Numbered from the stretch's first letter, positions 6,397-13,418 are shown. The stretch is 14,886 nucleotides of DNA from Candidatus Bathyarchaeota archaeon (GCA_030613835.1 JAUWLH010000017.1:1-14886), one strand, 5' to 3'. The notes: a model not told the origin generated them from the letters alone. Translations and numbers: made by a program.

Positions 6397-7518
6397 GTGA
6401 ACATGTTGCCTGAGGAAGACACTCCCGACACTCTAAGGAAGCTCATATTGGAGGCTCAGCTAGAGTTATCACCCTCAGGTATCACCGTTGTTGATATCAA
6501 TGAGCGGATCGTCTTCTGGAACAAGAGGTTCCTCGATATATGGGGCCTTACCGATGAGGACCTCAGCGACCCAGTTTGGAATGTGGTAATCGAGAAGGTA
6601 ATTAACAGGGTTAAGAACGCCGAGGAGTTCCAGAAAATCCTTGCCGACGCCTACTCTGACCAAGAGTATCAGGTCACTGATATGGTAAAGTTCCGCGATG
6701 GCACTCACATTGAGTGGAAAACAGTTAGTCTACAGGATAAGGAAGGTCATTATCACGGCAGGATCTGGTACTTCACCGATATATCTCAGCATAAAAACAG
6801 AGAGCAGGGCTACGAGAACTATGCTAGTCAGCTCCAGAGGATAGTCGCTAGCAGGACTCAGGAGCTGATTGAGGCCGAAAGGTTAGCTGCTTCAGGGGCA
6901 CTTGCCAGTGAGATAGCCCACGACCTGAGGAGTCCCCTGCAATCAATCCGCAACGCGGCATATATGATCAAGAGAGATCCGAAAAGGATCGAAGTGGGGC
7001 TTGAAATCATCGAGAAATCGGTGTTGAGATCCCTTGATATGCTTGAGGAGATGCGATCCAGCACAAGGAAGACGGAGCCTCACCTGGCTAGGACGAACCT
7101 AAACCAGTTGATCAGGGACGCCCTCGATGAGCTCCCGAGGCCCGACCATATCACTGTCCAATTGGAGATGGACACAGTGGAGAACGCCTGGATCGATAGC
7201 TCCCAGATAAGGCGGGTACTTGATAACGTCCTGCTCAACGCAGTTGAGGCAATGCCCGATGGCGGGGTTATCTCGGTTACTAAACACTCTGTCGAGGGAA
7301 AGTTCATCATACAGGTCAGCGACACCGGAATCGGGATACCCGAGGAGGTCCTGCCAAACCTTTTCGAGAGAAAGTTCTACACTACGAAGCCTCACGGCCT
7401 CGGGCTTGGGTTGTCCTACTGTAAGAGAACCCTGAAGAGCCATGGAGGGAACATAATGGTGGACTCGGTCCTCGGCAAGGGCGCGATATTCACCATCGAG
7501 ATCCCGTTGATTGATTAG
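6397..7518 (+). CDS. Soluble PAS-domain sensor histidine kinase
   Basis: The protein autophosphorylates on histidine in response to a signal sensed by its PAS domain. A PAS fold covers about residues 18-132 (SPSGITVVDINERIVFWNKR near the start, WYFTDISQHK at the end). A short helical linker follows, then a HisKA dimerisation domain with the H-box ASEIAHDLRSPLQSI (phospho-acceptor His175). The HATPase domain has an N-box DNVLLNAVEA (Asn277, Asn281), G1 DTGIGI (309-314), an F-box (LFERKFYTTK) and G2 GLGLGL (334-339). There is no membrane segment, so it should act in the cytosol. No response regulator lies nearby, so it is an orphan kinase. The GTG start is chosen from TATA spacing. Its TAG overlaps the TAA of the convergent acyl-CoA ligase at 7515-7518. 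Confidence 0.93.
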   Translation: MNMLPEEDTPDTLRKLILEAQLELSPSGITVVDINERIVFWNKRFLDIWGLTDEDLSDPVWNVVIEKVINRVKNAEEFQKILADAYSDQEYQVTDMVKFRDGTHIEWKTVSLQDKEGHYHGRIWYFTDISQHKNREQGYENYASQLQRIVASRTQELIEAERLAASGALASEIAHDLRSPLQSIRNAAYMIKRDPKRIEVGLEIIEKSVLRSLDMLEEMRSSTRKTEPHLARTNLNQLIRDALDELPRPDHITVQLEMDTVENAWIDSSQIRRVLDNVLLNAVEAMPDGGVISVTKHSVEGKFIIQVSDTGIGIPEEVLPNLFERKFYTTKPHGLGLGLSYCKRTLKSHGGNIMVDSVLGKGAIFTIEIPLID

Positions 7519-9212
7519 CAGTACTCCTCTGGGATCTCTCCGCCCTGCATAATCTCGTTGATCCGTGCATCTATCTCCGTGATTATCTTCTTTCTGTCCA
7601 CCTTACCCATAATGGTCAGAGGGACGGATTCCCTGAACGTTATCCTGGTCGGCACCATGTGCTCCTCAAGCTGATCCACGCACAGGTCCAGCAGCTCTTT
7701 CACTAATTTCTCTGAACCCGTTTCCCCCTCTCGGGGGACAACCATGGCCCTGATATCTGTGGAGCACCTCAACGGGTCTGGAACCCCGAAAGCCACCGCG
7801 TACTCGACGTCGGGGTGACCAGTAAGGGTCTCCTCGACCCTTGTGGGCCATACAATCCTACCGTTGGCGATTATCCTGTCGTTTTTCCTTCCCACGATAT
7901 AGAGGTAGCCGTTTTCATCCATCCTGCCAATGTCCCCTGTGTAGAGCCAACCTTCGCGGAGGGCTTCATTTGTCTCCTCCTCGTTGTCTAGGTATGTTTT
8001 CATCAACTGTGGCCCCCTGACAATTATCTCTCCGTCCTTGTTGGGAGGCATCTCGATCTCGCCAAGTTGGAGGTCCATTATCTTGACATCGGTGTCTGGG
8101 TAAGGTAGCCCTGTGCTCTCGTAATTTGGGTCTCCCTCGACTGGTGTGGCTGATATTATGGGGCCCGCTTCTGTAAGCCCGTACCCTTGATACATCCTCG
8201 CCCCTGAGACCTCCTCAAAAGCCTTCATGAGCTCGACCGATATCGAGGCCCCGCCCGATGAGCATGTTGTCAGGCTGGTGAGATCGTACTTGTCAAGGCT
8301 CGGGTAATCTAGCACCTGCCTGATTAGCCGTGGGATCAACGGGAAGTGGGTTACCTTGTGAGTATGGGTCGCCTTGATTATCGTCTCGGCCGTCGGGTTG
8401 GGCAGGAGTATCATGGTACACCCGAAACTCACCGCCTCGTTCATCACAACGAGTCCGTAACTGTGGAAGAATGGCATGGCGCAGAGTATGATGGGCCAGC
8501 CGGCGGCCTGTGGCTTCGCGCTGTAGCCCCATCCCCTCAACCAGTGATATGATTGCAGGGCGTTGGCTATCTGGCTGTAATGGGTCAACTGTACCCCTTT
8601 GGGCTTGCCTGTGGTGCCTGACGTGAACATGATCACCGCCACGTCCTCCCTGGGGTCTATCTTGGGGTAATCATCCACCTTTGAGCCTGTGATAAGGTCC
8701 TCGAACCTGTTCGCATCCTTGGGGTACTTGATCCTGTACTTGATGCCGCTTAGGATGCGCAGATGGGTGGGGGCGTAGTAAGCCGCCTCCGCAACTATCA
8801 GCTCCGGGTGCTCCTCTGGCATCTTATCAAGCAGCCTGTCAAGGATGATGAGTATCTTGGACCCCGTGACAAGTACCTCCCGCTCTATCTCCGGGTTTGA
8901 CATCAACGGGTTGATTGCGACCACGGTTGCCCCGCACAGATTAATCGCGTTGTAGGCTACCAGAAACTGGGGGCAGTTGGGCAGGATGAGGGCCACCCTG
9001 TCCCCTTTCTTGACTCCCATCCCCATGAGGTTGGCGGCAAAGGACTCCATCTGGTCCCAGAGCTTACTATACGAGTGCCTAGAGTTCAGGTAGATCACGG
9101 CGTCCCTGTCAGGGAACTTGCGTGCGCTGTTCCTCCAGAGCTCGGTGACTGGCATCTCGGGGTACTTTATGGAAATGGGGACCCCCCGAGGGTAGCTTGC
9201 TCCCGCCGTCAT
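7515..9212 (-). CDS. AMP-forming acyl-CoA synthetase (ANL superfamily)
   Basis: The enzyme activates a carboxylic acid, probably a fatty acid, to acyl-AMP and then acyl-CoA. The 565 residues carry the full ANL motif set: the phosphate-binding loop FTSGTTGKPKG at 196-206, YQGYGLTEAG at 341-350, YTGDIGR at 424-430, GRKNDRIIANGRIVWP at 441-456, and the C-terminal catalytic Lys537 in MGKVDRKK. The hinge segment reads IIANGRIVWP instead of the commoner SGGENIYP type; the conserved Gly and Pro are kept. Length and N-terminus fit medium- or long-chain fatty acyl-CoA ligases, but the substrate cannot be read from sequence. The ATG start has a TATA box 23 bases upstream. The gene diverges from the DapA-family gene and is convergent with the kinase, with overlapping stops. 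Confidence 0.93.
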   Translation of the reverse strand: MTAGASYPRGVPISIKYPEMPVTELWRNSARKFPDRDAVIYLNSRHSYSKLWDQMESFAANLMGMGVKKGDRVALILPNCPQFLVAYNAINLCGATVVAINPLMSNPEIEREVLVTGSKILIILDRLLDKMPEEHPELIVAEAAYYAPTHLRILSGIKYRIKYPKDANRFEDLITGSKVDDYPKIDPREDVAVIMFTSGTTGKPKGVQLTHYSQIANALQSYHWLRGWGYSAKPQAAGWPIILCAMPFFHSYGLVVMNEAVSFGCTMILLPNPTAETIIKATHTHKVTHFPLIPRLIRQVLDYPSLDKYDLTSLTTCSSGGASISVELMKAFEEVSGARMYQGYGLTEAGPIISATPVEGDPNYESTGLPYPDTDVKIMDLQLGEIEMPPNKDGEIIVRGPQLMKTYLDNEEETNEALREGWLYTGDIGRMDENGYLYIVGRKNDRIIANGRIVWPTRVEETLTGHPDVEYAVAFGVPDPLRCSTDIRAMVVPREGETGSEKLVKELLDLCVDQLEEHMVPTRITFRESVPLTIMGKVDRKKIITEIDARINEIMQGGEIPEEYC

Positions 9213-9217
9213 GTATC

Positions 9218-9234
9218 AGGGGTGAAGAACCCCT
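9218..9234. repeat. 17-bp perfect inverted repeat in the divergent promoter region
   Basis: AGGGGT-GAAGA-ACCCCT, arms of six bases with a five-base centre. It sits between the minus-strand TATA box and the start of the acyl-CoA ligase, where a repressor would block transcription. As RNA it could be a short hairpin only if transcription began upstream of it. Confidence 0.45.
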
Positions 9235-9235
9235 C

Positions 9236-9243
9236 TATAAAAA
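9236..9243 (-). promoter_or_regulatory. TATA box of the acyl-CoA ligase gene
   Basis: TTTTTATA on the minus strand, 23 bases before ATG 9212, directly next to the inverted repeat at 9218-9234. Confidence 0.65.
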
Positions 9244-9259
9244 CTGTGGGTCGTAGCTG

Positions 9260-9267
9260 TTTTATCA
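9260..9267 (+). promoter_or_regulatory. Likely TATA box of the DapA-family gene
   Basis: TTTTATCA, 18 bases before GTG 9286; the spacing is a little short, but it is the best AT-rich element in the 73-base divergent gap. Confidence 0.45.
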
Positions 9268-9285
9268 TAGAAACCTTCCCTTGAT

Positions 9286-10167
9286 GTGATCGATTTGAAG
9301 CCTACGGGAATCTATGTGCCAAATGTTACCCCTTTCAACGCCAAGGGCGAGATAATGTACGACAAGCTCGGTGAGCTCCTTGAATTCTGGATAGATGGTG
9401 GAATCTCAGGTGTGATAGCCAACGCCAGCACCGGCGAGGCCCCTTACCTGAGCAGGGATGAACGGGTTAAGGTCATTGAGTACCTGATAAAGAAGGCAGA
9501 CGGTCGGGTCAACGTGTTCGCCGGTACCGGTGCCACCAGCACATGGAAGTCCATCGAGCTGACAAGGGACGCTCTCCAAGCTGGGGCCCGGGCTGCATTG
9601 GTCACGACCCCATTCTTCTTCAAGCCAACAGGTGACGAGATCGCCCAGTACTTCATCGAGCTCATGGACGCCGTTGACATCCCCGTCATTCTGTACAACG
9701 TCCCCAAGTTCACTGGCTACAGCGTCGCCCCCAAAGTGGTTGCAAGGATAGCCGATGAGTGCAGCAACCTGATCGCAATCAAGGACAGCTGCAACAGCCC
9801 CGGCAACATGGCCGATGTCATCAGCCTATGCGGAGACAAAATCAACGCGTTAAGCGGAGCAGCCGACATGATCCTGCCTACGCTGATGTTAGGCGGAAAA
9901 GGAGCCATCGTGGCCATCGGAAACGTTGCGCCTAGGACGTGCGTCAACATCTTCGATGCCTACGCCAAATCCGATGTCAAGGCTGCAGGAGCCAACCAGC
10001 TTAGGGCAAGCTTCGTCAACAAGGTGGTGGTCAGGGACTATCCTCAGATACCGGCCATCAAGGCGGCTATCAACCAGATGGGGCTACCCGCCGGGTACCC
10101 CAGAAAACCGTTGACGGCTTTACCCGAGGACACCGCTTGGAAAATCAAGGAGACCCTGGGGCTCTAA
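9286..10167 (+). CDS. DapA/N-acetylneuraminate lyase family class I aldolase
   Basis: The family makes or cleaves C-C bonds of 2-oxo acids through a Schiff base; members include dihydrodipicolinate synthase, N-acetylneuraminate lyase and 2-keto-3-deoxygluconate aldolase. The 293 residues have the usual length and TIM-barrel landmarks: the substrate-carboxylate loop ASTGEAP (47-53), TTPFFFKPT (107-115), the catalytic Tyr137 in LYNVP, and the Schiff-base Lys166 in AIKDS. The loop is STGEA rather than the GTTGE of DapA. The arginine that binds aspartate semialdehyde in DapA (YNVPGRT) is absent here (YNVPKFTGY), so a role other than lysine synthesis is likely. The start is GTG, probably leaderless. 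Its 3' end overlaps the convergent GNAT gene by 23 bases. It diverges from an acyl-CoA ligase. Confidence 0.85.
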   Translation: MIDLKPTGIYVPNVTPFNAKGEIMYDKLGELLEFWIDGGISGVIANASTGEAPYLSRDERVKVIEYLIKKADGRVNVFAGTGATSTWKSIELTRDALQAGARAALVTTPFFFKPTGDEIAQYFIELMDAVDIPVILYNVPKFTGYSVAPKVVARIADECSNLIAIKDSCNSPGNMADVISLCGDKINALSGAADMILPTLMLGGKGAIVAIGNVAPRTCVNIFDAYAKSDVKAAGANQLRASFVNKVVVRDYPQIPAIKAAINQMGLPAGYPRKPLTALPEDTAWKIKETLGL

Positions 10168-10549
10168 CCCTCTTCACCATGGCCGTCTTGTCCTTGTAGA
10201 AGACCCTGTCAAGCTCCGTGTAGTCCATCTTTTTCCAGAAACCCACTGTCTCCGGCTCTGAGTCTATCTGCATCCACTCCGTGCCCACGTTTCTAGCGAA
10301 CTCCTCCACTTTAGCGTAGAGGGTCCTGCCGTACCCTTTACCACGTTCCTGCTCCCTGATGACTATGTGCTCGATGTAGAATGTGTCAGAGTGCACAGCG
10401 TTCCGATCCTTCATGAGTATGACCTCGGCGTACCCGTGCTCATCACCCACCACCCAGTGGGCGCCCTTGCCGTACTCCTCCTTTGGGCCGCGCAGCACCA
10501 GCAATCCCATCGGACTATAAGATCGCATGTGTCTCTCGCTCACCTTCAT
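10145..10549 (-). CDS. GNAT family N-acetyltransferase
   Basis: The 134-residue protein has the GNAT acetyl-CoA-binding motif A, HIVIREQERGKGYGRTLYAK (61-80), with the pyrophosphate loop E-R-G-K-G-Y-G, and motif B in VGFWKKMDY (102-110). The N-terminal part fits the first strands of the fold. GNAT enzymes transfer acetyl groups to amines of proteins, antibiotics or small metabolites; the acceptor is not predictable here. ATG 10549 is the only good start, with a weak TATA-like TTAATATC about 29 bases upstream. The 3' end overlaps the convergent aldolase gene by 23 bases, so their mRNAs could pair at the ends. Confidence 0.85.
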   Translation of the reverse strand: MKVSERHMRSYSPMGLLVLRGPKEEYGKGAHWVVGDEHGYAEVILMKDRNAVHSDTFYIEHIVIREQERGKGYGRTLYAKVEEFARNVGTEWMQIDSEPETVGFWKKMDYTELDRVFYKDKTAMVKRVRAPGSP

Positions 10550-10578
10550 AGGGTCCCCCGATGAAATACATCAAAGGG

Positions 10579-10586
10579 GATATTAA
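10579..10586 (-). promoter_or_regulatory. Weak TATA-like box of the GNAT gene
   Basis: TTAATATC on the minus strand, 29 bases before ATG 10549, predicting a leader of a few bases. Confidence 0.35.
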
Positions 10587-10609
10587 TTGTTTGAATGCGA
10601 GACAAGGCT

Positions 10610-10629
10610 TCCTGTACCCCGTAACAGGA
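10610..10629. repeat. Small hairpin with a sequence copy at 11249-11268
   Basis: TCCTGT and ACAGGA are perfect six-base arms around ACCCCGTA. The segment 10611-10630 matches 18 of 20 bases with the reverse complement of 11249-11268, a related element on the other side of the ykgJ-like gene. Confidence 0.4.
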
Positions 10630-10687
10630 GTAATGAATTTCTCTAATTATTACTACTCCAAGATTCTAAATCAATGTGAAAAATAGG

Positions 10688-10729
10688 TGGATGTGAACCG
10701 ACCCCCACCGCCGGTGGTGATAACATCCA
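10688..10729 (-). terminator. Nested hairpin flanked by T/A runs, possible bidirectional terminator
   Basis: Outer arms TGGATGT (10688-10694) and ACATCCA (10723-10729) are perfectly complementary. Inside them CCACCG (10705-10710) and CGGTGG (10712-10717) form a second perfect stem around one C. On the plus strand seven T follow (10732-10738). On the minus strand an ATTTTT run follows. It lies just after the stop of the minus-strand ykgJ-like gene, so termination of that gene is the simplest role; a structured RNA is an alternative. Confidence 0.5.
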
Positions 10730-10736
10730 ACTTTTT

Positions 10737-11120
10737 TTAACGGACTCTTTCCATGCGCTTCTCACGGCGTAGCTGGCGGAGGAAACTCTTCAGTCTCGCG
10801 GCCTCGTCTGGGTCAACCGTGAACCTCTCCCCGTGCCTGCAATCGGGGTCAACAATAACACGTCCGCTGTCCAACACCAGAGGGTAGAACCTGCATCCCA
10901 TGGGGCGGTCCTCGTAGATCGTACAGTCCACGTCCCCGAGGAAATAACACCGGCCATCCACGTTCCTCAGACGCACCTCGCCCTCACCCTTCACTGTGAA
11001 CTCCCTCACATCATACCCCAGCCCCTTGAGCCTGGCGATATCCTTCCTAGAGAGGGGCATCACTGTGTCCAAGCAGCACTCCACACACCCAGCGCCACGA
11101 CAATTAAACAGAAAGCACAT
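10737..11120 (-). CDS. YkgJ-like zinc/iron-chelating Cys-cluster protein
   Basis: The 127-residue protein belongs to the CxxCxxCC (YkgJ) group, proteins with clustered cysteines thought to hold zinc or an iron-sulfur cluster. From ATG 11120 the N-terminus is MCFLFNCRGAGCVECC, with Cys2, 7, 12, 15 and 16. Further cysteines are Cys58, Cys66, Cys76 (RPMGCRFYP) and Cys94 (PDCRHG), the usual second half of the motif. The C-terminus is strongly basic (LRQLRREKRMERVR). An in-frame TTG at 11135 could add five residues. ATG 11120 is preferred because a TATA box lies 22 bases upstream, the leaderless spacing used by neighbours. Function in this family is not established; the gene stands alone between two non-coding stretches. 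Confidence 0.8.
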   Translation of the reverse strand: MCFLFNCRGAGCVECCLDTVMPLSRKDIARLKGLGYDVREFTVKGEGEVRLRNVDGRCYFLGDVDCTIYEDRPMGCRFYPLVLDSGRVIVDPDCRHGERFTVDPDEAARLKSFLRQLRREKRMERVR

Positions 11121-11142
11121 CCCCCAAGCCAACAAAGCCGGA

Positions 11143-11150
11143 CATTATAA
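11143..11150 (-). promoter_or_regulatory. TATA box of the ykgJ-like gene
   Basis: TTATAATG on the minus strand, 22 bases before ATG 11120. The element is nearly symmetrical (ATTATAA on the plus strand) and might also drive divergent transcription. Confidence 0.55.
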
Positions 11151-11376
11151 CTGATGGAAACAGGCTGAGTAATAAATCCCCATGCCCTACACGATACCCG
11201 TACCTGGATTACCGTGTGACCTATACCCTACAACATTATCACGAGGCCCTCCCGTTACGGGGCACAGGACGTCCCCAATTTTTCCAAGGTACCCGGTAAC
11301 CCAGCACATACAAGTCCGAATATTTTTTTCTCGTTATGACAGGTTACTTGATGCAAGACCAGCCCCAATAAGCTGA
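11151..11376. other. Non-coding stretch between the ykgJ-like gene and srp54
   Basis: No convincing gene. It holds short palindromic pieces (CCCG-TTA-CGGG at 11251-11261), the copy of the 20-base element at 11249-11268, a seven-T run at 11323-11329, and the approach to the srp54 promoter. One 64-codon open frame starting at 11182 is proline-rich and runs into the srp54 TATA region, so I do not call it a gene. A small RNA of about 150 bases ending at the T run is possible but unproven. Confidence 0.4.
11249..11268 (-). repeat. Inverted copy of the 20-base element at 10611-10630
   Basis: Minus-strand CCTGTGCCCCGTAACGGGAG matches plus-strand CCTGTACCCCGTAACAGGAG at 18 of 20 positions; the two lie in opposite orientation on either side of the ykgJ-like gene. 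Confidence 0.4.
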
Positions 11377-11384
11377 TATTTATT
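11377..11384 (+). promoter_or_regulatory. TATA box of the srp54 operon
   Basis: TATTTATT, 32 bases before an in-frame GTG (11417) and 41 before ATG 11426, predicting a leader of roughly 10-20 bases. Confidence 0.5.
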
Positions 11385-11425
11385 AGGCATAGCCGCAGAC
11401 TAACCACACCCAACCAGTGAGCAAG

Positions 11426-12748
11426 ATGGTACTCGACAAACTCGGAAGCAACCTGTACAAGGCCATACAGAAGATCATCAAGGCACCCGTCGTGGACGAG
11501 GCCACCGTAAAGGAGTTAGTAAAGGACTTCCAGAGAGCCCTACTCCAGGCAGACGTAAACGTCGCGCTGGTCATGGAGCTAAGCCAGAACATTCAGAGAA
11601 ACGCTCTGGACCTGAAACTGCCCCCGGGCATCAGCCGCAGAGAACACATAATCAAGGTAATCAACGACGAGCTCATCAACTTTGTAGGCGAGAAACCCCA
11701 AGAGCTAAAGATCATCCCGGGCAAACAGAACGTCCTCATGCTCATTGGTATCCAGGGAAGTGGAAAGACCACCCACAGCTCAAAGCTGGCCCGATACTTC
11801 CAGAAACGGGGCCTCAAGGTAGGCGTGATATGCGCCGACACATTCAGGCCGGGAGCCTACAGTCAGCTCAAGCAATTGACAGAGTCCATAAACGTCCCGT
11901 TCTACGGTGAACCAGACGCCAAGGACCCTGTGGCCCTAAGCAAGCGCGGCGTGGAGCACTTCAAGGACACTGAGGTCGTCATCCTAGACACCAGCGGACG
12001 CCACAAGGAGGAAACGGCACTCATCAAGGAGATGCAGCAGATCGAGGCAGCCGTCAACCCCCATGAGGTAATCCTGGTGCTGGACGGGACCATAGGCCAA
12101 CAGGCGACCGCTCAGGCATCGGCGTTCAAGGACGCCACAGAGATCGGCAGCATCATAGTCAGCAAGCTGGACGGAACCGCCAGGGGTGGAGGAGCCCTCA
12201 GTGGGGTAGCCGCAACGGGAGCACCCATTAAGTTCATAGGAATGGGAGAAAAGGTGGACGACCTTGAGGCATTCGTGCCAAGCAGGTTCATCGGTCGGCT
12301 TCTTGGCATGGGAGACATCGAGGGACTGATAGCCAAGGTCAAGGAGGCCGAGTCTCCCGTCAGCGAGAAGGATGTCATGGCCATGATGAGCGGCAAGTTC
12401 AACCTACAGGATATGTACAACCAGTTCGAGGCAATGCAGAACATGGGGCCGCTCCAGAAGGTACTGGGCATGATCCCGGGGTTCAGCTACAAGATGCCCA
12501 CCGACGAGGTAGAGAACGCCGAGGAGCGCCTTGTCAGGTGGAAGGTCATGATACAGAGCATGACTCAGGACGAGAAAGACGATCCAAAGAAGCTTAACCG
12601 GAGCAGGATCCAGCGCGTGGCCCGCGGAAGCGGCACGAACGAGCGCGAAGTAAGAGAACTTATAAAACAGTATAACACTATGAGGAAAATGCTCAAGCAG
12701 ATGAAGGGCAGTCGAAGAATGCGGCGACAGATGCCTTTCAAGATGTAG
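11426..12748 (+). CDS. srp54: Signal recognition particle protein SRP54 (Ffh)
   Basis: SRP54 is the GTPase that binds signal sequences and 7S RNA and delivers ribosomes to the membrane through FtsY. The 440 residues show the N domain (to about 95, with ALLQADVNVALV), and the G domain with P-loop GIQGSGKTT (108-116), DTSGRH (188-193; most relatives have DTAGRH) and SKLDG (246-250). The methionine-rich M domain has the RNA-binding segment LNRSRIQRVARGSGT and a basic tail (GSRRMRRQMPFKM). ATG 11426 is chosen because family members begin MVL-x-x-LG; an in-frame GTG at 11417 would add three residues. It heads a plus-strand cluster with rpl21e 13 bases downstream. Confidence 0.97.
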   Translation: MVLDKLGSNLYKAIQKIIKAPVVDEATVKELVKDFQRALLQADVNVALVMELSQNIQRNALDLKLPPGISRREHIIKVINDELINFVGEKPQELKIIPGKQNVLMLIGIQGSGKTTHSSKLARYFQKRGLKVGVICADTFRPGAYSQLKQLTESINVPFYGEPDAKDPVALSKRGVEHFKDTEVVILDTSGRHKEETALIKEMQQIEAAVNPHEVILVLDGTIGQQATAQASAFKDATEIGSIIVSKLDGTARGGGALSGVAATGAPIKFIGMGEKVDDLEAFVPSRFIGRLLGMGDIEGLIAKVKEAESPVSEKDVMAMMSGKFNLQDMYNQFEAMQNMGPLQKVLGMIPGFSYKMPTDEVENAEERLVRWKVMIQSMTQDEKDDPKKLNRSRIQRVARGSGTNEREVRELIKQYNTMRKMLKQMKGSRRMRRQMPFKM

Positions 12749-12755
12749 AGGAGAT
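12748..12755 (+). promoter_or_regulatory. Shine-Dalgarno of rpl21e
   Basis: GAGGAGAT lies six bases before ATG 12762, in the 13-base gap after srp54. It contrasts with the leaderless genes elsewhere in the window. Confidence 0.65.
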
Positions 12756-12761
12756 AGAAAA

Positions 12762-13058
12762 ATGGCAAAAAGTCATGGAACACGAAGAAAAAGCCGAAGT
12801 GCCCTAAGAAAGAAGGTAAGGGAAAAGGGAAGGATCCCCCTAAGCAGGCTGCTGACAAAGTACGAGGAAGGCGATAAGGTTGTCATCAACATCGATTCTG
12901 GAGTCCACAAGGCAATGCCTCACAAGAGATTCCAGGGCAAGGTCGCTAACATCGTTGGCAAGAGGGGCAAAGCCTACATCATGGAGATCCCCCAACGCAG
13001 GACAGTCAAGACCATCATCACCACAGCTGAACACATCAGAAAGCACAAGGACGCTTAG
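12762..13058 (+). CDS. rpl21e: Large ribosomal subunit protein L21e
   Basis: L21e is an archaeal/eukaryotic protein of the 50S subunit. The 98-residue product begins MAKSHGTRRKSRSALRKKVR, a family hallmark, with the SH3-like core YEEGDKVVINIDSGVHKAMP and HKRFQGKVANIVGKRGKAYI, and the expected length. It sits between srp54 and rpoF with gaps of 13 and 2 bases, so it is certainly in one transcription unit with them. The start is fixed by the Shine-Dalgarno and by the conserved N terminus. Confidence 0.97.
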   Translation: MAKSHGTRRKSRSALRKKVREKGRIPLSRLLTKYEEGDKVVINIDSGVHKAMPHKRFQGKVANIVGKRGKAYIMEIPQRRTVKTIITTAEHIRKHKDA

Positions 13059-13060
13059 AC

Positions 13061-13387
13061 ATGTCAGTATCTGAGAAGAAGGAGATCACGGTAGCCGAGG
13101 CCAGGAGGCTGCTCATGGATAAGGCCGAGGAGCTCGATCCCCTTCAGCGCAGGGTACTGGAATACACCATCCGGTTCGCGAAGCTGGACAGCGAGTCCGC
13201 CAAGGAGATTGTCGAGGAACTCATTAAAGAGGCAGACATCAACAGGGGATTGGCGGTCCAGATAGTCAACGCGATGCCAGCGAGTGTGCCGGAGATTCGA
13301 ACGTTCCTCGGTCGACAGCGTATCATCGCTGAAGATACGATGAACAAGATTTTAGGGATAATTGACAAATATCGGGTAGAAGAATAA
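13061..13387 (+). CDS. rpoF: DNA-directed RNA polymerase subunit F (Rpb4 family)
   Basis: RpoF pairs with RpoE (Rpb7) to form the stalk of archaeal RNA polymerase, which aids initiation and holds nascent RNA. The 108 residues match the usual length. Recognisable parts are ITVAEARRLLMDKAEELDPL followed by QRRVLEYTIRFAKL, and the C-terminal HRDC-like helices NAMPASVPEIRTFLGRQR with IAEDTMNKILGIIDKY. It starts two bases after the rpl21e stop and has only a weak Shine-Dalgarno (AAGGA further upstream), which fits translational coupling. Its place after L21e and before DUF655 is the usual archaeal order. Confidence 0.94.
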   Translation: MSVSEKKEITVAEARRLLMDKAEELDPLQRRVLEYTIRFAKLDSESAKEIVEELIKEADINRGLAVQIVNAMPASVPEIRTFLGRQRIIAEDTMNKILGIIDKYRVEE

Positions 13388-13406
13388 CTACCCTAGAAAC
13401 TCTTTC

Positions 13407-13412
13407 AAGGTG
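13407..13412 (+). promoter_or_regulatory. Shine-Dalgarno of the DUF655 gene, deciding the start
   Basis: AGGTGA lies six bases before ATG 13419. It overlaps the in-frame GTG at 13410, which makes ATG 13419 the better start. Confidence 0.6.
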
Positions 13413-13418
13413 AGCATA

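Noticed and set aside
10681..10740. tRNA or riboswitch at the nested hairpin
   Set aside because: No cloverleaf, no anticodon or T-loop sequence, and no known aptamer core; only two concentric stems.
11182..11376. 64-codon proline-rich open frame upstream of srp54
   Set aside because: Odd composition, no recognisable motif, no Shine-Dalgarno, and it runs up to the srp54 TATA element.
11151..11420. SRP 7S RNA gene next to srp54
   Set aside because: The conserved S-domain loops (GGAA-type tetraloop and asymmetric internal loop) were not seen and the stretch does not fold into a long rod by eye.
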